Below are positions 5,489-9,412 of a stretch of 9,412 bases of DNA, one piece after another. A model generated the notes under the pieces. The model saw only the letters and a program-made list of their open reading frames with translations, made no database searches and was not told where the DNA came from. Location: positions 1 to 9,412 of the forward strand of contig DAKN01000085.1 in NCBI GenBank assembly GCA_002499185.1. Direction: 5' to 3'. Position 1 is the first letter of the stretch; each line of letters begins with the position of its first letter. The translations under genes were made by a program, and so were the position numbers. This stretch comes from Candidatus Pacearchaeota archaeon UBA284 (lineage in GTDB: Archaea; Nanobdellota; Nanobdellia; Pacearchaeales; UBA284).

Positions 5489-6997
5489 TTATCTTATTTT
5501 TATAACGCCAGAATGTTCTGCAACTTCTATCGCATAATTTAATTTTTCCTTGCTTTCACTGTATATGTCAAATAATGGCTGTTTTTTTCTTACCAAATCT
5601 CCAACATGGATGTGAAGATATATTCCCGCTTTTTTATTTTCAGGACTTCCGGCTAATCTAGAGATGTTGGCTAATTTTTTGGAGCTTATTTCTTCAACTT
5701 TCCCTTGGGCGTTTGAATAAATTGTTTCCTTATATTTTGCGAGAGCTAATTTCTTTCCAAGATTTTTAAAATTCCCTCCTTGTGCTTCAATTATTTTTTG
5801 AAACCAATAAAATGCTTGCTTTGATTCAAGGAGATTTATGCAAATTTGTCTTGCTTTTTCTTTATCTATATTAAGCATGGATAACAATTCTGTGGCTAAT
5901 AACAGGGATTTTTTTTCTAAATCTAATGGCCGATTCTTATCGCGATTTAATACAGAAAGAACATCTAACAATTCCAATAATGGCCCTATCCCATTGCCTA
6001 TTGGCTCTTCACCGCGGGTTATTAAAATTTTTAAATTCAAATTTAATTTTTTTCCAACAGATTCAAATTTATGTTTTAATATCCTGGCCTCATTTGGAGA
6101 TACTTTTGAAGATTTTCCACACGGAATATCAATTAAAATGTGTGTTGCCCCAACAGAAATTTTCTTGGCTAATATAGATGCAATCAATTGAGATTCTGGA
6201 TCTAAACTAAGAAGCCTTTCTACTTGTATTATTTTATCATCGGCAGGAGCCAATCCCAATGCCCCGCCCCAAACAAGACATGCATGGGTTCTATTAAGAA
6301 TTTCCTTTATTTGTGTAAGTGAAAATTCAACATTTGCAATAGTTTCTATTACATCTGCAGTTCCTGCCGCGCTGGTTATAGCTCTGGAAGATGTTTTTGG
6401 CATTATCGCTCGTAATTTATATTTTTCAATTGCTGCAGCTATTATCGATACTACTATTGGTGTGGTTCTATTTCCTGCTAATCCTCCAATTGAATGTTTG
6501 TCAAGAACCATTCTTTTATCATTAAATTGTAATTTTTTTCCAACCTGAACAATCGCTTTTGTTAAATCAGTAGTTTCCTGCAAGGTCATTTTTCTTAAAT
6601 AGATTCCAGAAACAAAATAGGCTATTTCGGCCTCGCTGAGATTATTATTTACTATATCTGAAATAATAGAGTATAATTCAGTATAACTTAATTCTTTTCC
6701 ATTCAATTTTTTTAAAATGTAATTTACACTCAACGGTTTTTGCGCAGCTCCAACTTCTACAATATCTCCTTTTTTTAATTTTAATTGGTTTATTATTTCT
6801 ACAGAAAGAGCAATTTCATCTTTTTCAATCAAACCCTTTGCAATATCGATTATTGCAATAATTCCTTTATTGAAATTTGCTTTTTTTAAAGTGATTCTTT
6901 CATTTATATTAACATTTAGTTCTTTTGCAGAATCTTCATTTAATATCGCAACCGGTCTTCCTGCAAGGAAATGCAATTCACGAATTTTTAAAAACAT
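5489..6997 (-). CDS. AMP phosphorylase (nucleoside monophosphate phosphorylase, DeoA/TrpD-like family)
   Basis: A 502-residue protein, the length of archaeal AMP phosphorylase (about 503) and longer than bacterial thymidine phosphorylase (about 440). Residues 1-85 are the extra N-terminal barrel domain found in the archaeal long form. Residues about 88-160 are the helical domain. The phosphate-binding loop is KHSIGGLAGN (167-176), followed by KTSSRAITSAAGTAD (201-215), VWGGALGLAPADDKI (242-256) and a conserved ILIDIPCGKSSK (287-298). The C-terminal domain ends in biotinyl-like strands (GIYLHIHVGDLVRKKQPL). The enzyme converts AMP (also CMP or UMP) and phosphate to ribose 1,5-bisphosphate and free base. 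With an isomerase and type III RuBisCO this yields 3-phosphoglycerate; neither partner is in the window. A Shine-Dalgarno (AGAGGT) supports the start. Some relatives are annotated thymidine phosphorylase (deoA), so substrate choice is less sure than family. Confidence 0.9.
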   Translation of the reverse strand: MFLKIRELHFLAGRPVAILNEDSAKELNVNINERITLKKANFNKGIIAIIDIAKGLIEKDEIALSVEIINQLKLKKGDIVEVGAAQKPLSVNYILKKLNGKELSYTELYSIISDIVNNNLSEAEIAYFVSGIYLRKMTLQETTDLTKAIVQVGKKLQFNDKRMVLDKHSIGGLAGNRTTPIVVSIIAAAIEKYKLRAIMPKTSSRAITSAAGTADVIETIANVEFSLTQIKEILNRTHACLVWGGALGLAPADDKIIQVERLLSLDPESQLIASILAKKISVGATHILIDIPCGKSSKVSPNEARILKHKFESVGKKLNLNLKILITRGEEPIGNGIGPLLELLDVLSVLNRDKNRPLDLEKKSLLLATELLSMLNIDKEKARQICINLLESKQAFYWFQKIIEAQGGNFKNLGKKLALAKYKETIYSNAQGKVEEISSKKLANISRLAGSPENKKAGIYLHIHVGDLVRKKQPLFDIYSESKEKLNYAIEVAEHSGVIKIR

Positions 6998-7000
6998 TTT

Positions 7001-7006
7001 ACCTCT
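7001..7006 (-). promoter_or_regulatory. Shine-Dalgarno of AMP phosphorylase
   Basis: AGAGGT on the minus strand lies three bases before the ATG at 6997, in the 35-base gap after the upstream transporter gene. It suggests translation from a shared mRNA as an internal operon cistron. Confidence 0.6.
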
Positions 7007-7032
7007 TTTTACTTATTTTATTATTTTTTTGA

Positions 7033-8076
7033 TTAAATGAATTTGTTAATTTCTTTTGTTTTATATAGTTCTAGGAATAGCAATAGATATTCTAATATTA
7101 TTGGTCCAGCTATCAATCCAACAGGGCCTAAAATAATTAATCCACCAAGCATTCCGATTAACACAGCAATCTGATTTATTTTTGCCCTTCTGCTTATAAT
7201 ATAGGGTCTAAGGATATTATCTATAGTGCTTACAAAAATAAAGCCAAAGACCAATAATAACATTCCGTTGACAACATTTCCCGAAGCAATTAAGGAAATA
7301 CTTACTGGAATCCAGATTACCCATGGTCCAAGATAAGGAATCATGGCAAAAAATATTGCTAATAATGTGAATAATAAAGGAGATTGAGCTCCAAAAATAT
7401 AAAATCCAACACCAGCACATGCTCCTTGAATTAATCCTACAAGGAAATGTCCGTAAATTGTTGCTGATGCAACCTCTCTGGATCTTTTTACAAACCTCTC
7501 ATTTACTTCCTCACTAAAAGGAAGAACCTGCTTCAAATAATCTGCTGTTTTATCCCTTTCTTTTAAAGCATAATATGCAACGAAAAAGGCAATGAATAAC
7601 TGAAGCAATATTTCTATAGAGTCTGTCATTATCTGTCCCACAGCATTCATGAAAGAGCTTGTTAATGTGGCAATAGCTTGTTGCATTTGCGCAACCATCT
7701 GGCTAGTTATCTCCGGAGAAAATGTTGAAAAAAGTGAATGAAAAATATTGTTAAGAAAACTGTTCAAATCAATTTTTTGAAAATTAACGTATAAATCAAA
7801 TGCTTCTTTTATTGTAATTTGTGCTACAAAATATGCCCCAACAGAGAGGATTATTACTGCTAAACCACAAACTATCAACGCGCTAATTGATCTGTTTTTT
7901 ATTAATTTATCAATTTCTTTGAAAGGCCAATTTAATAAATAAGCTAATATAAGTCCACCTAAAATTGCAGCTATAAATGGACGTATTATTACAAAACATG
8001 CTGCAAGCAATAAAAGAAATAAAATTACTGCGAGGATAATTCTAGATAATTGTTTTTGTTCTTCCTCTTTTGGCAT
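7033..8076 (-). CDS. AI-2E / PerM family membrane transporter (UPF0118)
   Basis: A 347-residue membrane protein, the usual family length. Helices are predicted at about 13-31, 33-49, 64-86, 150-171, 206-228, 232-265, 268-285 and 300-335. A soluble, amphipathic stretch (about 90-145) lies between the third and fourth helices, as is typical of this family. Recognisable family regions are the GHFLVGLIQGACAG segment (209-222), FFAMIPYLGPW (242-252), STIDNILRPYIIS (283-295) and ILGPVGLIAGPI (315-326). Members include the autoinducer-2 exporter TqsA, the putative permease PerM and Na+(Li+)/H+ antiporters, so the substrate cannot be read from sequence; quorum-signal export is not implied. It is the first gene of the minus-strand block, with 35 bases to AMP phosphorylase. 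No Shine-Dalgarno precedes it, but TTTATAAA lies about 25 bases before the ATG, pointing to a leaderless mRNA. The family is confident, the function open. Confidence 0.9.
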   Translation of the reverse strand: MPKEEEQKQLSRIILAVILFLLLLAACFVIIRPFIAAILGGLILAYLLNWPFKEIDKLIKNRSISALIVCGLAVIILSVGAYFVAQITIKEAFDLYVNFQKIDLNSFLNNIFHSLFSTFSPEITSQMVAQMQQAIATLTSSFMNAVGQIMTDSIEILLQLFIAFFVAYYALKERDKTADYLKQVLPFSEEVNERFVKRSREVASATIYGHFLVGLIQGACAGVGFYIFGAQSPLLFTLLAIFFAMIPYLGPWVIWIPVSISLIASGNVVNGMLLLVFGFIFVSTIDNILRPYIISRRAKINQIAVLIGMLGGLIILGPVGLIAGPIILEYLLLFLELYKTKEINKFI

Positions 8077-8097
8077 ATCTTATTTAATCAAAAATCT

Positions 8098-8105
8098 TTT
8101 ATAAA
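8098..8105 (-). promoter_or_regulatory. TATA box of the AI-2E family transporter block
   Basis: TTTATAAA on the minus strand is centred about 25 bases before the ATG at 8076, the normal TATA-to-start distance in archaea. Transcription would therefore begin at or next to the start codon. An A-rich possible BRE (GAGAAAC) precedes it. It likely drives the whole minus-strand block. Confidence 0.6.
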
Positions 8106-8130
8106 TGTTTCTCGACACTATGATAAGCTT

Positions 8131-8138
8131 TTTATAAT
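8131..8138 (+). promoter_or_regulatory. TATA box of the MEMO-family gene
   Basis: TTTATAAT preceded by more T residues (8129 onward) is centred about 24 bases before the ATG at 8158, implying a leaderless transcript. It lies only about 25 bases from the opposing TATA box. It also argues for the start at 8158 over a longer reading frame beginning at 8050, which would overlap the divergent gene. Confidence 0.6.
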
Positions 8139-8157
8139 TCTTAAGTTTAATATTCAT

Positions 8158-9072
8158 ATGAGAAAAGCAATGTTTGCAGGAAAATTTTATGAAGAAGATA
8201 AAAAATCCTTGAATAATCAAATTGAAACTTGTTTTTATTCTAAACTTGGCCCGCAAGATATGCCCAAATTAACATCAAAGAAAACAACAAAAATTTTTGG
8301 TGCAGTAAGTCCGCATGCTGGTTATTATTATTCTGGAGCAGGAATGGCTTTTGTTTATAAGGAAATAGCAGAAATAGAAAAAAGAGCAATGCCCGATGTT
8401 TTTATTATTCTTGGAACCAACCATACTGGGATGAATAATTTTGATTTTTCATTATCTTTGGAAGATTTTGAAACACCCCTTGGAATAGCAGAAAATGAAA
8501 AATCCTTGACAGAATTAATAATCCAGAATAAAAATATAGAAATACTTGCGAACAGAGATGAAGCTCCGCATTTGCAAGAACATAGCATAGAAGTGCAATT
8601 GCCTTTTATCCAGTTTATTTACAATCTGAAAAATAAAAATTTTACTTTTGTGCCAATAATTGTTTGTTCAAATGATTTAGATAAAATAAAAAAATTTTCA
8701 GAAACTCTTTCAGAAATAATAAAAAAATATGAATTAGAAAATAAAAAGAAGGTAATGATAATTGCTTCGAGTGATATGACCCATTATGGGTTGTCGTATG
8801 GCTTTTTGCCATTTTCTTCAAAAGAAGCAAAAGAAAGGATGATTACATTAGATGGAAATGCAATACAATCCATCTTAAAATGCGACATAAAAAATTTTCA
8901 TGAAAAAGCAAAAAATATGACTATTTGTGGAACATTTACTATAATAACTATGCTTGAAACAATCCGGAAATTAGGTGCAAAAAAAGGTTTCTTGTTAAAA
9001 TATTACAATTCTGGAGACATAACTAAAGACTATGGTTCTGTTGTAGGTTATGCCAGCATGATTTTTAAGTAG
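8158..9072 (+). CDS. amrB: MEMO family protein (AmmeMemoRadiSam system protein B)
   Basis: A 304-residue MEMO1-like protein, the normal family length. The family's N-terminal pattern (MRKAMFAGKFYEEDK) sets the start at 8158; the frame is open back to 8050 but those residues are unlike the family. Landmarks are SPHAGYYYSGAGMA (51-64), ILGTNHTGM (84-92), EHSIEVQLPF (141-150), ASSDMTHYG (203-211) and CGTFTI (257-262). The three histidines H53, H89 and H209 and C257 correspond to the metal-binding residues of human MEMO1, so the site looks intact. The fold resembles non-haem iron dioxygenases such as LigB. Prokaryotic homologues occur with AMMECR1 and radical SAM proteins, but the reaction is not established and neither partner is nearby. 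IF-2 follows 76 bases downstream on the same strand. The family is certain, the function unknown. Confidence 0.93.
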   Translation: MRKAMFAGKFYEEDKKSLNNQIETCFYSKLGPQDMPKLTSKKTTKIFGAVSPHAGYYYSGAGMAFVYKEIAEIEKRAMPDVFIILGTNHTGMNNFDFSLSLEDFETPLGIAENEKSLTELIIQNKNIEILANRDEAPHLQEHSIEVQLPFIQFIYNLKNKNFTFVPIIVCSNDLDKIKKFSETLSEIIKKYELENKKKVMIIASSDMTHYGLSYGFLPFSSKEAKERMITLDGNAIQSILKCDIKNFHEKAKNMTICGTFTIITMLETIRKLGAKKGFLLKYYNSGDITKDYGSVVGYASMIFK

Positions 9073-9102
9073 ATTTTTAAATCTTTAATGAATTCTATAA
9101 AC

Positions 9103-9132
9103 ATGCTAAAAAACGCTTCGCGTTTTTGGCAT
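9103..9132 (+). other. Strong hairpin between the MEMO gene and IF-2
   Basis: Perfect eight-base arms AAAAACGC (9109-9116) and GCGTTTTT (9120-9127) enclose TTC. Outside them ATGCT (9103-9107) pairs with GGCAT (9128-9132), with one T-G wobble and A9108 bulged, giving about 13 pairs. It stands out as a GC-containing structure in AT-rich DNA and ends two bases before the IF-2 Shine-Dalgarno. It could be a terminator for the MEMO gene (T5 follows the second arm's GCG), or a 5'-leader structure on IF-2 mRNA. The structure is observed; the role is inference. Confidence 0.6.
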
Positions 9133-9133
9133 C

Positions 9134-9137
9134 GGAG
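9134..9137 (+). promoter_or_regulatory. Probable Shine-Dalgarno of IF-2
   Basis: GGAG lies 11 bases before the ATG at 9149, slightly long spacing, directly after the hairpin. Pairing in the hairpin could influence its exposure. TATA-like runs at 9074-9082 (TTTTTAAAT) and 9094-9101 (TCTATAAA) would start the mRNA near 9104 or near 9123; which is used decides whether the hairpin is transcribed with IF-2. Confidence 0.45.
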
Positions 9138-9148
9138 AAATTTTAAGC

Positions 9149-9412
9149 ATGACAATCAGACAACCAATCGTAACCGTAGTAGGGCAAGTTGATCATGGAA
9201 AGACAACTTTGTTAGATACTATTCGTGGAACATGTATAGCTAAGCGAGAAGCCGGTGCCATAACACAGAAAATTTCATTTACAGAAGTTCCTAGCGAACT
9301 GATAAAAGAAAGATGTGATAAAATCCTGAAAAAATTTAATATTTCTTTAGAAATTCCTGGATTTTTATTTATTGACACACCAGGACATGCAGCATTCACA
9401 ACCTTGAGAAAA
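9149..9412 (+). CDS. infB: Translation initiation factor IF-2 / aIF5B, N-terminal part, cut by window end
   Basis: 88 open codons from the ATG at 9149 to the window edge. IF-2/aIF5B is the GTPase that promotes ribosomal subunit joining and initiator tRNA placement. The visible part is the start of the G domain: IRQPIVTVVGQVDHGKTT (3-20) with P-loop GQVDHGKT (12-19), the switch I region AGAITQKIS (35-43) with its conserved threonine T39, and switch II DTPGHAAF (76-83). Starting almost directly at the P-loop, without a long N-terminal extension, is the archaeal arrangement; bacterial IF-2 carries several hundred residues before it. The stretch VPSELIKE after switch I, ahead of the IPGFLFIDTPGH strand, fits aIF5B. 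The rest of the G domain and domains II-IV lie beyond the window. It follows the MEMO gene, and a hairpin lies in front of it. Confidence 0.94.
   Translation, partial: MTIRQPIVTVVGQVDHGKTTLLDTIRGTCIAKREAGAITQKISFTEVPSELIKERCDKILKKFNISLEIPGFLFIDTPGHAAFTTLRK

Noticed and set aside
5129..5542. 137-codon plus-strand frame across the channel-like gene and the AMP phosphorylase end
   Set aside because: It is antisense to two well-supported genes, has no start signal and no family resemblance.
8050..8157. N-terminal extension of the MEMO-family protein to an upstream ATG
   Set aside because: The extra 36 residues are unlike the family, overlap the divergent transporter gene and contain both TATA boxes. 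The start at 8158 matches the family's N-terminus.
9071..9084. Short palindrome AGATTT-TT-AAATCT just after the MEMO stop codon
   Set aside because: The loop is too small for a stable RNA hairpin and the sequence is all A/T at its centre; more likely a chance repeat or part of a TATA-like element.
1..9412. tRNA or rRNA genes, CRISPR arrays, insertion sequences, inteins, prophage or defence genes
   Set aside because: No cloverleaf-like GC-rich block, regularly spaced repeats, terminal inverted repeats or transposase motifs were seen. NrdD and IF-2, both possible intein hosts, are only partly in the window.

Overview
The window looks like a stretch of an AT-rich archaeal chromosome. The archaeal signs are a class I (archaeal-type) CCA-adding enzyme, an AMP phosphorylase of the archaeal long form, the G-domain start of aIF5B/IF-2, and TATA-like boxes about 25 bases upstream of several start codons. 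The very high A+T content, lysine-rich proteins and tight packing would fit a small-genome archaeon, for example a DPANN lineage such as Woesearchaeota or Pacearchaeota. That placement is inference only.

Layout: positions 1-1342 (minus strand) hold the N-terminal 275 codons of anaerobic (class III) ribonucleotide reductase NrdD. Upstream of it, in the same direction, is NrdR, the ATP-cone repressor of ribonucleotide reductase genes. A 250-base divergent intergenic region follows (1343-1593). It carries a near-perfect NrdR box, a weaker second half-site pair at the spacing expected for tandem NrdR boxes, and candidate promoters both ways. Positions 1594-3333 (plus) encode a CPA2-family cation/proton antiporter with a cytosolic RCK-like domain. 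It converges on a minus-strand block that reads 8076 down to 3341: an AI-2E/PerM-type membrane transporter, AMP phosphorylase, a two-helix membrane protein with an RCK/TrkA-N domain but no recognisable potassium filter, and the CCA-adding enzyme. A compact 81-base divergent promoter separates this block from a plus-strand MEMO-family protein (8158-9072). The start of translation factor IF-2 (9149 onward, cut by the window end) follows, preceded by a strong hairpin.

How the genes work together: NrdR is expected to sense nucleotide (ATP/dATP) status and repress the nrdR-nrdD unit through the boxes in front of nrdR. This gives an anaerobic dNTP supply with self-feedback. The minus-strand block mixes nucleotide salvage (AMP phosphorylase), tRNA 3'-end maturation (CCA enzyme) and membrane proteins. 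It looks like a packed housekeeping operon, not a single pathway. Start signals fall into three styles: Shine-Dalgarno, probable leaderless, and an AATAAA-ATG context without Shine-Dalgarno.

No RNA genes, mobile elements, CRISPR arrays or prophage signs were seen, and no stretch over 300 bases lacks a gene. The most interesting element is the archaeal NrdR with its palindromic operator. The filter-less channel-like protein and the hairpin in front of IF-2 come next.
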